A stretch of 64,000 bases of DNA, taken from assembly GCF_000204135.1 (NCBI RefSeq), contig NC_015408.1, positions 310,001 to 374,000 on the forward strand, read 5' to 3'. This stretch comes from Chlamydia pecorum E58. GTDB taxonomy: Bacteria; Chlamydiota; Chlamydiia; Chlamydiales; Chlamydiaceae. Shown one piece after another: positions 1 through 9,721 of this stretch. The position numbers were made by a program, and so were the translations under genes. The notes beneath the pieces are model-generated. The model was not told the DNA's origin, ran no database searches, and was given only the letters and a program-made list of their open reading frames with translations. The first letter of the stretch is position 1; every line of letters begins with the position of its first letter.

Positions 1-1281
1 CTCGCCCATGATAATAATGAAAGAATCGCCCTGCTATACCAGTTTGTTCGAGATTTGCATAGTGAGTTAAAAAAGGCACCGACCAGAGAAGCATTAATCA
101 AAATGTTAAAAGAGCTTCCTGTAGGGGAAGATAAGGCTATGGAGATCCAGAGGGATTTATTGCTCTCTGAGTATTTGGGGGAAAAAGGTTTTGTTCTTAA
201 TGGTCAATATGTGGCGTCTTTATCGGAAGATGAGGTGGCGCGTTTCTTAGACAAGATTCCCATTGTTGCTTTGCAAAAATCTTTCTTATCTTTGGTGAAG
301 AAGTTTTCCCCTGAGTGGAAAGCGATCTTCTTGCAGATTTTTTTGCACACCTCCTCGCCAATACTTCGGGAGTCTGTATATAAGGCTTTAAGGGGAGATG
401 AGGGGAGTCTCGAGGTTCTTAAACAGAAAATATTGGAATGTGTGCATCAGCCTATGATGTTCCCTGGAGCTTTCTCATGGTTTTTCATGAAGTTTGGAGC
501 TCATGAAGATGGGATTTTTGATCCTCGAGATAAAGAGATGCAGAGGATGTTTTTAGAGGCTACTTTGACCTTTATGTATCAAGTGGCATCGACACCTTAT
601 AAGGAATTGGGGAAAAAGCTTTATAACTTTTTAGTAGGACAGCGTTTCCTTGTAATTCGTGAGATGATTGAAAATGCTTCAGAAGCTTTTTTGAAGGAGT
701 TTCTTTTGCTTTCAACGAAAATCCCTCAGTTTTCTTCTGGGGATTTGAGTATTCTTCAGGGGCTTGCTGAGGTGGTTCAGCCTTCATTAAAAAGAGGAAG
801 AAGCGCGTTAGAGGAAGAAGATGTCTTTTGGGTGACGTCGCAGAGTTTCTCTCGCATGAAGGAGAAGCTACAATCTCTTGTTGGGAAGGAGATGGTGGAT
901 AATGCTAGGGAAATCGAAGATGCTCGAGCTCTTGGGGACTTGAGAGAGAATTCGGAATATAAGTTTGCTTTGGAAAGAAGGGCGCGCCTACAGGAGGAAA
1001 TCCGGGTGCTTTCAGAAGAGATAAATAAAGCGAAAATTCTGACGAAAGCAGATGTACATACGCATAAGGTGGGGGTTGGTTGTAGGGTGACTTTAGAGGA
1101 TGCTCAAGGGAGTATAGAGTATACGTTACTAGGTTCCTGGGATGCAGATTCTGAAAAGAACATTCTTTCATTACAATCTAAGCTTGCACAAATGTTGTTA
1201 GGGAAAAACATAGATGAAAGAGTACAGCTTCAGGGCAGGGAATATAGGATTGCAAAGATAGTGTCTATCTTTGATGAATAG
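1..1281 (+). CDS. greA: GreA-like transcription elongation factor with long N-terminal extension (5' end outside window)
   Basis: The reading frame is open from base 1, so the gene starts upstream; 426 codons are visible. The last ~150 residues are a GreA/GreB module: a coiled coil carrying ALGDLRENSEYKFA (about 927-968), in which the D and E needed at the tip for stimulating RNA polymerase transcript cleavage are kept, then an FKBP-like C-terminal domain. The ~270 residues before it are helical and are not part of ordinary GreA, which is about 158 residues. Chlamydial GreA (CT636) is known to be a long ~715-residue protein, which fits. tRNA-Ala lies immediately downstream on the other strand. 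Confidence 0.9.
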   Translation, partial: LAHDNNERIALLYQFVRDLHSELKKAPTREALIKMLKELPVGEDKAMEIQRDLLLSEYLGEKGFVLNGQYVASLSEDEVARFLDKIPIVALQKSFLSLVKKFSPEWKAIFLQIFLHTSSPILRESVYKALRGDEGSLEVLKQKILECVHQPMMFPGAFSWFFMKFGAHEDGIFDPRDKEMQRMFLEATLTFMYQVASTPYKELGKKLYNFLVGQRFLVIREMIENASEAFLKEFLLLSTKIPQFSSGDLSILQGLAEVVQPSLKRGRSALEEEDVFWVTSQSFSRMKEKLQSLVGKEMVDNAREIEDARALGDLRENSEYKFALERRARLQEEIRVLSEEINKAKILTKADVHTHKVGVGCRVTLEDAQGSIEYTLLGSWDADSEKNILSLQSKLAQMLLGKNIDERVQLQGREYRIAKIVSIFDE

Positions 1282-1282
1282 A

Positions 1283-1355
1283 TGGAGTATAGCGGGGTCG
1301 AACCGCTGACCTCAACAATGCCATTGTTGCGCTCTACCGACTGAGCTAATACCCC
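1283..1355 (-). tRNA. tRNA-Ala (anticodon GGC)
   Basis: The minus strand folds as a 73-nt cloverleaf: acceptor GGGGTAT/ATACTCC, D-arm GCTC/GAGC, anticodon stem CAACA/TGTTG with loop ATGGCAT, and a T-arm with TTCGACC. The anticodon is GGC. Position 3:70 is a G:U pair, the classic alanine identity element, which supports the assignment. CCA is not encoded. Confidence 0.95.
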
Positions 1356-1366
1356 GAAGAGGAGAA

Positions 1367-1396
1367 AAATTACCACGCGAAGGGGTTTAGAATCAA
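1367..1396 (-). promoter_or_regulatory. Candidate sigma66 promoter for tRNA-Ala
   Basis: On the minus strand a TTGATT (-35, 1391-1396) and a TAATTT (-10, 1367-1372) are separated by 18 bases and sit just upstream of the tRNA. Each box matches the consensus at four of six positions, so this is tentative. Confidence 0.35.
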
Positions 1397-1426
1397 TCTT
1401 TGTTACATGAAAACTCTTGGTTAAAT

Positions 1427-2626
1427 ATGAATTTTTTTGATCGATTACCCGTTTTTGCTGCGGACTCTATTCTTGGTTTAAACAATGCATTCGCAGAAGA
1501 CAACCGCAAAGAGAAAGTGAATTTTATTATTGGTGTATATGAGCAACCTCAAAAGCGTTACGGGGGGCTGGCGAGCATCCGAAAAGCGCAAGCTGTAATT
1601 GCTGAAGAAGAGAGCAACAAGAGGTATCTTCCTATTTTGGGGCTGCCTGCGTTTCTAGAGGAAATGCGAGAGTTGGTATTTGGTTCAGTAGATCCTCAGG
1701 AGATGGTGGGATGTCAGGCTTTGGGAGGCACGGGAGCGCTGCATTTAGGAGCAAAGCTGTTTTCTATGTCTCAGCTTTCTAGGAAGGTATACATTCCCCA
1801 ACAGACTTGGGGGAATCATATAAGAATTTTCTCTCAAGAGGGTTTGGATGTTGTTCGTTATCCTTACTATAATGCAGATACGAAAAGTGTGTTATTTGAA
1901 GAGTTAGAAAAGTTCTTGCAGGAAGCAGAAAGACATTCTCTAGTTCTGTTTCATTGTTGCTGTCATAATCCTACAGGTAAGGATTTAACAGAGAATATGT
2001 GGGAAAGACTTGCAGTTCTTCTTAAGGAAAAAGAGCTCATTACTTTTTTTGATGCAGCTTATCAGGGTTTCTCTGAAGGTCTAGAAAAGGATAGAAAGCC
2101 CATACAGATTTGTATTTCTGCTGGGAATCCTGTATTTGTTGCTACTTGTGCTAGTAAGAATTTTAGCCTTTATGGAGAGCGCGTAGGGTATTTTGCGGTT
2201 CATGGGGGATCTTCGGAAGAACTGCTAAAAATTTCTTCTTGTTTGCAGGAAAAAGCTCGAGGGGAATATTCCTCTCCGTGTAGGCATGGAGCGGAGATTG
2301 TCGCGACAATTTTAAGTAATCCGTATTTGAAGCAGGAATGGGTGTCGGAGTTAGGGGGGATTCGAGAGGCTTTGGCGAAGTTGCGAGAAAAATTTGTCCA
2401 AGCGATGCGAGAGGTTACAGGACATACATTTGATTTTATCGCATCTCAGAAGGGATTTTTCGGATATCCTGGATTTTCTCAGAAGCAGGTAGCATTTTTG
2501 CGAGAGCAGAAAGCAATATATACAACAGAAGGCGGAAGGTTTAATTTAAATGGACTTACAGATAAAAATATTCATCATGTAGTTCAAAGTTTTGCTCAAG
2601 CCTATGAGTTATCTGATTCGCAATAA
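1427..2626 (+). CDS. tyrB: Aromatic/aspartate amino acid aminotransferase
   Basis: This is a class I PLP-dependent aminotransferase of 399 residues, the usual family length. It transfers an amino group between aromatic or dicarboxylic amino acids and 2-oxo acids in the cytoplasm. The PLP lysine is K244 in the motif SKNFSLYGERVG. HNPTGKD and the FDAAYQG pocket motif are also present. An in-frame TTG lies at 1400, but the ATG at 1427 (MNFFDRLPV) matches the normal family start. It matches CT637. Its 3' end overlaps the start of mreC by 23 bases, which suggests co-transcription. Substrate range cannot be read from sequence. Confidence 0.9.
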   Translation: MNFFDRLPVFAADSILGLNNAFAEDNRKEKVNFIIGVYEQPQKRYGGLASIRKAQAVIAEEESNKRYLPILGLPAFLEEMRELVFGSVDPQEMVGCQALGGTGALHLGAKLFSMSQLSRKVYIPQQTWGNHIRIFSQEGLDVVRYPYYNADTKSVLFEELEKFLQEAERHSLVLFHCCCHNPTGKDLTENMWERLAVLLKEKELITFFDAAYQGFSEGLEKDRKPIQICISAGNPVFVATCASKNFSLYGERVGYFAVHGGSSEELLKISSCLQEKARGEYSSPCRHGAEIVATILSNPYLKQEWVSELGGIREALAKLREKFVQAMREVTGHTFDFIASQKGFFGYPGFSQKQVAFLREQKAIYTTEGGRFNLNGLTDKNIHHVVQSFAQAYELSDSQ

Positions 2627-3614
2627 GAAATCGAAATATGCTATTTATGTTTTCGTTTGTTGTGGGGTGCTGGGATGCTGGAGTATCCCTAAAGAAATTA
2701 GCGAGTCTTTACAAGGGGGATTTGTAGCTCTGTATTCTCGGGTGTTTCCTAAACCAGAGCTTTCCTCGTCACAACACTCTGTTTTGGATGTAGAAAATCT
2801 TTTATTAAAGGAATACATTACCACCTTAAAACAGAAGTTTTTATCTAAGGAGGTTTCTCAGCAGCAACCTCCTTTATTTTCTGAAATCTTATCTCCATAT
2901 TTCCAAAATCTTATTGAGGGAAGGGTTATTTATCGTGATCCTGCACATTGGGCAAGCTCGTGTTGGGTAGATGTCGGGAAGGACAAAGGAGTAAAGAAGA
3001 ATTCTCCTGTGCTTTCGGGAAAGGTGCTAGTTGGTCTTGTGGATTATGTAGGAGAAAAGCAATCTCGTGTACGGTTAATTACGGATGAAGGCATGAAGCC
3101 TTCTGTAATTGCAATGCGAGGGAATATTCAGATTTGGTGGATACAACAGAAGATAAACGAGTTATCTTGCTTATTGGAATGGTTGCCCCATAATTACATT
3201 CTTGAAAAAGACAAGTATGAAAAGCTCTCCCAGCTTAGAGAGCTGTCAGAATCTATTCAATCTGAAGGAGACAACCAAGAGTCTCTTCGGGGAACGCTTT
3301 CTGGAGTAGGTGGGCCCTTATGGAAACAGGAAACAATGGTATTACGAGGAGAAGGGTTTTGTTTCGAAGAAGGTAAAACCCTGTGTCCTGAAGATATTCT
3401 TGTTACCACAGGATTAGATGGAGTATTTCCTCCAGGACTTCCTGTCGCTAAGGTTTCTAAGGTGATCCCCCCTAGAGATGGAGCATGTGCTTTTAATATC
3501 AAAGCAGAGCCTTTGGAATCACAAATATCTACGTTGTCGCATCTTTTTATTTTACCCCCAATGGAATTTAATCCTAATGATAGACCGGATATTTTTGGAT
3601 TATTGTGGGAGTAG
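2604..3614 (+). CDS. mreC: Rod-shape/division scaffold protein MreC
   Basis: This 336-residue protein has a short basic N-terminus, one membrane segment (residues about 10-27), a periplasmic coiled coil and then the MreC beta-barrel core (GRVIYRDPAHWASSCWVDVG, then GKVLVGLVDYVG). MreC links MreB to peptidoglycan synthases; in Chlamydia the MreB system organises septal rather than sidewall synthesis. I chose the ATG at 2604 over an upstream TTG at 2592. It starts inside tyrB, and its last 41 bases overlap the 3' end of recB on the opposite strand. It matches CT638. PBP2 and MurJ, its functional partners, are also in this window. Confidence 0.88.
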   Translation: MSYLIRNKKSKYAIYVFVCCGVLGCWSIPKEISESLQGGFVALYSRVFPKPELSSSQHSVLDVENLLLKEYITTLKQKFLSKEVSQQQPPLFSEILSPYFQNLIEGRVIYRDPAHWASSCWVDVGKDKGVKKNSPVLSGKVLVGLVDYVGEKQSRVRLITDEGMKPSVIAMRGNIQIWWIQQKINELSCLLEWLPHNYILEKDKYEKLSQLRELSESIQSEGDNQESLRGTLSGVGGPLWKQETMVLRGEGFCFEEGKTLCPEDILVTTGLDGVFPPGLPVAKVSKVIPPRDGACAFNIKAEPLESQISTLSHLFILPPMEFNPNDRPDIFGLLWE

Positions 3615-6600
3615 AAAACCTAGCTTCTAGGGGAAAAAATCCGTTTCCTAAGGTGTCCAGACCTCGAAGAAATACAAATCCCATTTCTACATTGTGGTGG
3701 ATATCAAATTGTCGAAGGAACTTTTGAGCAGCATCTATATAAATGTATCCTTGCAAATCTAACTTTTCTTTTTGGATATAAGCTCGGAGCCGTTCTGGGG
3801 TATAGTCAGAAGTATTTTCTCCAAGAAAGGAAGTTTTCCAATCGATAATGTAATAATGATCTTGATGTTTGAAAAAGAGATCGATAACCCCCTGCCACAG
3901 CTCTTCTTCTTGAGAGAAAAGAAAAGAGACCTCCTTAAACATGTGATTTTTTGAGATCTCTTCCAAAGTAAATGTCTGAGATGAAAACGTTAAAGGAAAA
4001 GAAAATACTGTAGTTAGCAGCTGTTCTATCATGGGTTCATAACCTTCCAGGTGGGTATTTTGTACGAGAGGATAGATGATAGAACGTATTCGGGAGAGAT
4101 CACTATGTGGCATTAGGAGCGCCTCTTCCAAGATTTTATGCATCAGGAGTCCGGTTTTTTTTCCTAGAGGTAGATGGGTCTTAGAGAGAGTTATAGAAGA
4201 ATGCAAGGATTCTGGAGGATCCTGAGAATCTAGTAGTTTTACTGAAGAGAAAGAATAAATTTTTTTTGGGGAGGGCAAGGATAAGGAGAACGTTTCCGGA
4301 GGAAGGAAATCAAAATTTAAAGGAGAGAAAGATGGTGCTTCTGAGGAATAAGAAAACAGTTCTGGTTGCTCTTGTATGAGGTGGGTTACAAGTTCTTCAA
4401 GAGTAGCATAAGAGCCTACAGCCTGAAGATAGTGAGAAAGAGCAGAGGAGTGCTGCTTTTGCAAAGAGAGGGGAATATAAAGCTGTTTTTTTGCTCTTGT
4501 ACAGGCAACGTACATTTCTCTTAGAGACTCTGAAGGAGACTTGTTTTTTTTATGGGTATCTAGGCCAATACAAAAAACAACGTCATATTCCAGCCCTTTA
4601 GATGAGTGGATCGTGGTGATCTTTAATGTGTTCGGATCTTGAGCATGCAAAGATAAAGCAAGCTCTTCTTCCCACCTTCCTGTTTCTGAGAAGAATTGCA
4701 GATGCAGCAGTTGCTGGTAAGGATGGGAAGAAAGAGAATCTAAATAACTGCAAAGCTTTTCCATTTCTTGAAAGATAAGATCCCCTTGTGGGGTGCTTAG
4801 GAGGGTTTCTCCTTGAGTTGAGCAGAGAAAATAGAAAGTAGCCAACAAGCCATGTTGGAAAAGATGAGAGCGTAAGGAAAGGAAATATGTTGTGAAACGT
4901 TCTTTTTCCTGAGAGATTTGAGATGCTGACAATCCAAATAAGCTGCTAAGCAAAACGCGGCTTATTCGTTCGTAGTTTTCGGGAAAAAGAAGAGCTTCTA
5001 GCATCGCTAGAGTTAGCAAGTAGGTTTCAGTAAGATGAAGAACAGACTTTTTCTTAGAAAAAGATACGGGAAGAGAGCAGTGCGTAATAAAATCAAAAGC
5101 TTGAGAAGAGTCTGAGACTAAAATTGCCATGTTCCCTAGAGGGATCTGGTGGTGCTTCTGTAAGTGTAGAGCTTCAGAAGAGATCCATAAGGCTTGGGAA
5201 ACGCGATCTTCATAAGGGAAAAAATGTATAGGGGCATGGGAAGAAGAGAATTCATGGAGCGCTTTAGGGATGAGAGGAGAGTATTCTATAGGGGGATACC
5301 CAGAGATTTCTAAAAACGGAGAAATCTTTTGGAACAGGTGATTGATGGCATGCATAAGCTTGGGGGTGGAGCGGTAGTTATTTAAGAGGTAAAGCTGAGA
5401 ATGTTTAGGGAAAGAAGACTTGGCTTTTAAATACGTTGGGAGATCAGCGTTTCTCCATTCATAAATAGATTGCTTAGGGTCCCCAATGAGAAATAGGGAT
5501 CCAGAGAAATTTTCATGAGCAAAGAGTAAAGAGAAGATATTCCATTGTTTTTTATCAGTATCTTGGAATTCATCGATAAGGACTAGTTGGTAGCGTTCCC
5601 TTAAAGAAGAAACGATCCTTTGGGCTTCAGGGGAGGAAAGTAGCTTTTCTAAAACCACAATGCTCTCATCAGGAGAAATCCATGGGGTATAGTGCCGCTT
5701 TAAATAGTTTTGAATGTCATAGAGTAAGGTATTAAAGATAAGATCCACATTACAAAATGCTTCTGTATGCTTTTGCCAAGAAGCATTTTGTAAAAGATCT
5801 AAAGCTGCACAAGGACGATAGCGCATCAAACGGTGTTTTTCTTGGAAGGTTTGAGCAAGCTTAGTAAAGGAAAAAAGCTTTGGAGAGGGAAGAGGAGAAT
5901 AGAGTAAATCTACAAATACAGAGAGATCTTCATCTATGGAAAAGGGCTGTTTTTTAAAGCCTTTAGCACACTGTAAAAGTTGAGAGTAAAAATTTTCCTT
6001 GGGAAAGTTTTGAAGGTGCGACGAGAGCTGACGATGCCAAAGATTTAGGGTTTCTTGTACGTGCTGTAATGAAGGGAGGAGAGAGGGGGATTCCTCACCA
6101 TAACTAGATAGCAGCTTTTCTATGAGAGAAATTGTGTGTTTAGAGGTGACATTATAGCGGATGGTAAGCAAGCGGAACTGTTCTGTACTCATCACCTGTT
6201 TCCAAAGGTCTTGGCTAAGGTAATCTTGGATATGACGAGAAATTACCTGTGTATGTGTAAGCGCGGGGTGTTGAGGACGTAATTGGACTCCAGGAAAATA
6301 TTGTTGTAATACGAAATTACAAAAGCCATGAATCGTAAATATCGACATCTGATCTACCGTCGCCATAGCATTGCGAATTTTCATGTAAAGCAGCTTTACA
6401 TCTGCTTGGGAGGAAAGATAGGGGGGGAGATCTTTATGGGTGATATCAAAATGGGAAAGAGTTTCGAGACAGCTTCTTAGGGTGGCGTGAATGCGTTGTT
6501 TTAACTCGTTTGTTGCTGCATTAGTGAAGGTTACTGCTAAAACCTTATCGGGATGGGATAAGGTATCCTCTAGAAGGGCGCGGAGGATGATGTGTTCTAT

Positions 6601-6690
6601 AGTGAATGTTTTTCCTGTGCCTGCAGAAGCTTCTAAAAAAAACTTCCCTTGGATAGAGGTGAGCGGATCAAAGATATTAAAAGCTTCCAT
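3574..6690 (-). CDS. recB: Exodeoxyribonuclease V (RecBCD) beta subunit, helicase-nuclease
   Basis: This 1038-residue protein has every superfamily 1A helicase motif in order: Walker A ASAGTGKT (21-28), VTFTNAATNELK, Walker B LIDEFQDTD (around residue 370), GDPKQSIYEWR, NNYRSTPKL, TIHSSKGLEYD and YVACTRAKK. A C-terminal RecB nuclease domain carries GVIDLFF and IIDWKT (around residue 945). The enzyme unwinds and degrades double-strand ends and loads RecA. The ATG at 6690 lies 14 bases inside the end of recC, so translation is probably coupled. RecD is not in this window. It matches CT639. At about 1040 residues it is shorter than the E. coli protein (1180). Confidence 0.94.
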   Translation of the reverse strand: MEAFNIFDPLTSIQGKFFLEASAGTGKTFTIEHIILRALLEDTLSHPDKVLAVTFTNAATNELKQRIHATLRSCLETLSHFDITHKDLPPYLSSQADVKLLYMKIRNAMATVDQMSIFTIHGFCNFVLQQYFPGVQLRPQHPALTHTQVISRHIQDYLSQDLWKQVMSTEQFRLLTIRYNVTSKHTISLIEKLLSSYGEESPSLLPSLQHVQETLNLWHRQLSSHLQNFPKENFYSQLLQCAKGFKKQPFSIDEDLSVFVDLLYSPLPSPKLFSFTKLAQTFQEKHRLMRYRPCAALDLLQNASWQKHTEAFCNVDLIFNTLLYDIQNYLKRHYTPWISPDESIVVLEKLLSSPEAQRIVSSLRERYQLVLIDEFQDTDKKQWNIFSLLFAHENFSGSLFLIGDPKQSIYEWRNADLPTYLKAKSSFPKHSQLYLLNNYRSTPKLMHAINHLFQKISPFLEISGYPPIEYSPLIPKALHEFSSSHAPIHFFPYEDRVSQALWISSEALHLQKHHQIPLGNMAILVSDSSQAFDFITHCSLPVSFSKKKSVLHLTETYLLTLAMLEALLFPENYERISRVLLSSLFGLSASQISQEKERFTTYFLSLRSHLFQHGLLATFYFLCSTQGETLLSTPQGDLIFQEMEKLCSYLDSLSSHPYQQLLHLQFFSETGRWEEELALSLHAQDPNTLKITTIHSSKGLEYDVVFCIGLDTHKKNKSPSESLREMYVACTRAKKQLYIPLSLQKQHSSALSHYLQAVGSYATLEELVTHLIQEQPELFSYSSEAPSFSPLNFDFLPPETFSLSLPSPKKIYSFSSVKLLDSQDPPESLHSSITLSKTHLPLGKKTGLLMHKILEEALLMPHSDLSRIRSIIYPLVQNTHLEGYEPMIEQLLTTVFSFPLTFSSQTFTLEEISKNHMFKEVSFLFSQEEELWQGVIDLFFKHQDHYYIIDWKTSFLGENTSDYTPERLRAYIQKEKLDLQGYIYIDAAQKFLRQFDIHHNVEMGFVFLRGLDTLGNGFFPLEARFSTPTIIQKYPVYH

Positions 6691-9600
6691 GTTGACCTTG
6701 GAGAGATAGGATTTTTAAGCGTACATGTTCATCTAGATTTAGGAGCTCTTGGGGGATGTCGCGATGATGGAAATTCCAAAAGAGAGAGAATATTGGAGTC
6801 TGGGCATCTTCCTCTATAGTGCGTTGTATTTCTTTCTGCAGTTTTTCTGGGTTATTAAGGAGCTTCCAACATGCAGCAGAGAGTAGGGGGATAGGAGTAG
6901 AACACATAGTGTGATATACGTCTATAGCATTTCTTAGGTAGTCTTGGGGATCGGAAAAAGGTAAAGGAAGCTCTTCATAAGCATGGAAAGAGTATAGTTT
7001 ACGGATATGGGAGGGATAGGGAAGCTGCCCAGAGATTTGTAAGAGTGCAGAAGAGAGATATCTTTCTAACAGTTCTTTTAATTCATGTAGAGTGTCGGGA
7101 AGTTTTGGGGAGTTTTTTACGATAGTATTGGGGTCTATAGCACATAGGTAGAGTCCATGGGAAAACACACCTGGGATTTTCCCATGGATGTGTAGGGGGT
7201 GCTGTTCAAGCTCTAGGGTAACGGGAGGAAGCAAAACGCTTTTAGAAGGAAGATTTTGAAATAACGCATGGGAAAGCACTGCAGTGTAAGGAAGATCTTG
7301 AGAGTTTTGGATATTGTGGAACCATAGCTGAGTTTGCTTTTGGTATTGAGAAAATACACTTTCTAAAAAAGGAGAGAGGTTATGCATGGGAGAACTTTCT
7401 TTTTCTAAGCATATTTCTTCCCAGAAACGTGAGATATTATGTTTTGTTGGAGAGAGTTTAGGATGGACTCCAAGGAGCTTAGGAGGACGTGGGTTAAGAT
7501 GAAAATGAGTCTTTAAAAAGAGATCTAAAGGTGAGGTAATTCCCCAAACGAGTTGAGCTAAGGAGAGGTGGTGGGGCAACTTAGGAGATTCTTTAGAGAA
7601 GCCAAAAAGCGGAGGAAAAGGACGTTTAGGGGCGCAAAAGGCTTTGGCGAGGTTGTAGTGGTAAGCTTGAGAGATATGTCTTTGTGTTGGTTGGAAGAAG
7701 GCGACAGGGGTATAAGGCTTTGCTGGTATCGCTATGGAAGGAAGCTTAAGAGTGTCCTGTATGTGCTTAAGGAAAGCGCTAGGTAAGGCGGGGGAGTCAG
7801 GAGAAGAGAGGTAGCTAATGTGCAGTTCTTTTTTTGTAGAAATGAGGAATTGTAAAAAGTGGAAGTTTTCTTCGTCTTCTGATGAAGAAAAAGCAAGTTC
7901 CTCATGTGCTGTAGCTTTTGAAAATTCAATAGGGTTGAGAGAGGAGACGTTTTTGTTTGCGCCTAAGATAAAGGTGTAGTGTTTAGGGATTAAGCTGAGT
8001 TCAGATAGTCTTCCTACAAAAGGGCCGGGCTTATCATAAAGAGGGCTGCTGCTAAGAAAACGAGAAAGAAAATCTAAACAGAAATCAATAAAAAAGGAGA
8101 AAGGACAAGACAGCGAGGAAAACTTTGGAAAAAGGCTGTGTTTCAAAGAGGTAATCAAAGAGAGCTCTTCTGTAGATAAAGAAAAAGCAGTTTCTAAAAA
8201 TGAAAAGATGTTTTCAAAATGCTGCTGATAAGAGAGGGTGTCTGTATCTATGTAAAGATTTAAGAAATCTTGGATATGGTAAATTAAAGGCAGCGTGGTT
8301 TCCCAGATGTCGAAAAGACTTATTTTCCCGAACTCTTCTTGGAAGGGATAAGCGTCCAGGATAAGATCGGCAAGGGTGTGGAATTTTTTGTTGTGGTTTT
8401 TAGAGGATAGGGTTGCCCAGGCTTTGGTTAGGCTGCGTACTATAAGAGGGATTTTTTCTGGCTCTATGGGGTGAGGGAGGTCAGGATGGATCAGTATCTG
8501 TAAGAGACATTGTAAGTTTCTTTGCGTGAGAAGAGAAGATAAAAGCAAAAGTTTTTCTTTTAGCAACTTTCCATAGTGAGAAGGAGGTTGAGTAAAGTAT
8601 AGAGGAATATGCGGCTGGAAAACAGCTTGGAGATACACTGTGTATGTTTCTATATGCGAAGAGGCAATACAAATCTCTTCAGGAGAAACCCCTTGTTTTA
8701 AAAGAACAGCGATCTTAAGAAAAACTTCTTGAACTTCACGGATATGGGAGTGTGCATGATAAACAAAGAGAGTTTGTTGTGATTCTGTCAGTTCTTCAGG
8801 AGAGAGTGGTTGAAGATGAAGAATCGCGTCCTGCACCTGATGTAAGGAGGAATTTCCCTCTATAGGAAGAAACATTTCTAAAGAGTCTATATCTCGATCT
8901 AAGAAAAAATTTTGAGAGATAGAAGATTTATGAGAAAGATTTGCTAAAAGGGCTTGTCTATCCGCTAATATGTATTGTTCCCAGGCCGTTGTATTTTTAT
9001 GCTCAGGGAGCGTTCTCCAGAGGAAATCTATAGCTTTATCTGATAAGGCATCTCCAAAGTATTCTTTGCAGGGAGAAAAACAATAAAAATGCACAGGGAA
9101 AAATTCCCCCAAATCTATAAAGAAATTTGTGAGGTGCTTAGGAAGAGAAGAACACCCGAAAATATGCAAAGATTGATTTTGCGGTTGAGAACGAAGACCT
9201 GAAAGAATTTTTGGAAAAAGTTCTTTATAAGAGGAAAATAGCCCTTCCAGATAAGAAAAAAGCTTATGATAAAGATGTGCCTCTCCAGAGGGGAGCTGGG
9301 AAAATGTGAAGAATTTTTTAAATGTGGAGCTCAGTTGTTTTGCCATGCTGTAAGTGGGAGAGAGAAACATCTGGGGGAAATTATGAACCTCTTGAAGATC
9401 TTTATTTATAAGAGCTTCGTGAATCAATAGGGGAAGTGTGGTATAATCTGGCAGAGAAGGATCTCTTTGACAGATGCTGGAAAATAAATGTTTGACAACG
9501 GCGTCTGTAGAGGAGACAATAGTTGACCCCATGAAGATATGGTCAGACGAAGCATTGACGAGTTCTTTACGAACCCAGTGTCCCGTCGTTGTATTTGCAA

Positions 9601-9721
9601 CAAGAATCCATCGTTTTGTGAAAGGTTGTTGGTTTGAGGAGGAAATATCCTCTGCAAGCTTCGCTAAAAGGTGTTTTGGGGAGTTGCTAAAAATTGCCTG
9701 ACAGTGTTTGGTCGCATTCAT
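6677..9721 (-). CDS. recC: Exodeoxyribonuclease V (RecBCD) gamma subunit
   Basis: This 1014-residue RecC recognises Chi-like sites and holds the split DNA strands in the RecBCD complex. The call rests on length, on its place directly upstream of recB with a 14-base overlap, and on RecC-type segments such as the N-terminal AEDISSSNQQPFTKRWILVA and a degenerate helicase fold without a Walker A motif. The likely start is the ATG at 9721 (MNATKHCQ); a TTG six codons upstream (9739) is also in frame. That ATG shares two base pairs with the start codon of the divergent transporter gene. It matches CT640. Confidence 0.9.
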   Translation of the reverse strand: MNATKHCQAIFSNSPKHLLAKLAEDISSSNQQPFTKRWILVANTTTGHWVRKELVNASSDHIFMGSTIVSSTDAVVKHLFSSICQRDPSLPDYTTLPLLIHEALINKDLQEVHNFPQMFLSPTYSMAKQLSSTFKKFFTFSQLPSGEAHLYHKLFSYLEGLFSSYKELFPKILSGLRSQPQNQSLHIFGCSSLPKHLTNFFIDLGEFFPVHFYCFSPCKEYFGDALSDKAIDFLWRTLPEHKNTTAWEQYILADRQALLANLSHKSSISQNFFLDRDIDSLEMFLPIEGNSSLHQVQDAILHLQPLSPEELTESQQTLFVYHAHSHIREVQEVFLKIAVLLKQGVSPEEICIASSHIETYTVYLQAVFQPHIPLYFTQPPSHYGKLLKEKLLLLSSLLTQRNLQCLLQILIHPDLPHPIEPEKIPLIVRSLTKAWATLSSKNHNKKFHTLADLILDAYPFQEEFGKISLFDIWETTLPLIYHIQDFLNLYIDTDTLSYQQHFENIFSFLETAFSLSTEELSLITSLKHSLFPKFSSLSCPFSFFIDFCLDFLSRFLSSSPLYDKPGPFVGRLSELSLIPKHYTFILGANKNVSSLNPIEFSKATAHEELAFSSSEDEENFHFLQFLISTKKELHISYLSSPDSPALPSAFLKHIQDTLKLPSIAIPAKPYTPVAFFQPTQRHISQAYHYNLAKAFCAPKRPFPPLFGFSKESPKLPHHLSLAQLVWGITSPLDLFLKTHFHLNPRPPKLLGVHPKLSPTKHNISRFWEEICLEKESSPMHNLSPFLESVFSQYQKQTQLWFHNIQNSQDLPYTAVLSHALFQNLPSKSVLLPPVTLELEQHPLHIHGKIPGVFSHGLYLCAIDPNTIVKNSPKLPDTLHELKELLERYLSSALLQISGQLPYPSHIRKLYSFHAYEELPLPFSDPQDYLRNAIDVYHTMCSTPIPLLSAACWKLLNNPEKLQKEIQRTIEEDAQTPIFSLFWNFHHRDIPQELLNLDEHVRLKILSLQGQHGSF

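Noticed and set aside
9474..9701. 75-codon plus-strand frame opposite the start of recC
   Set aside because: It lies wholly antisense to the conserved recC N-terminus and has no ribosome site or recognisable protein.
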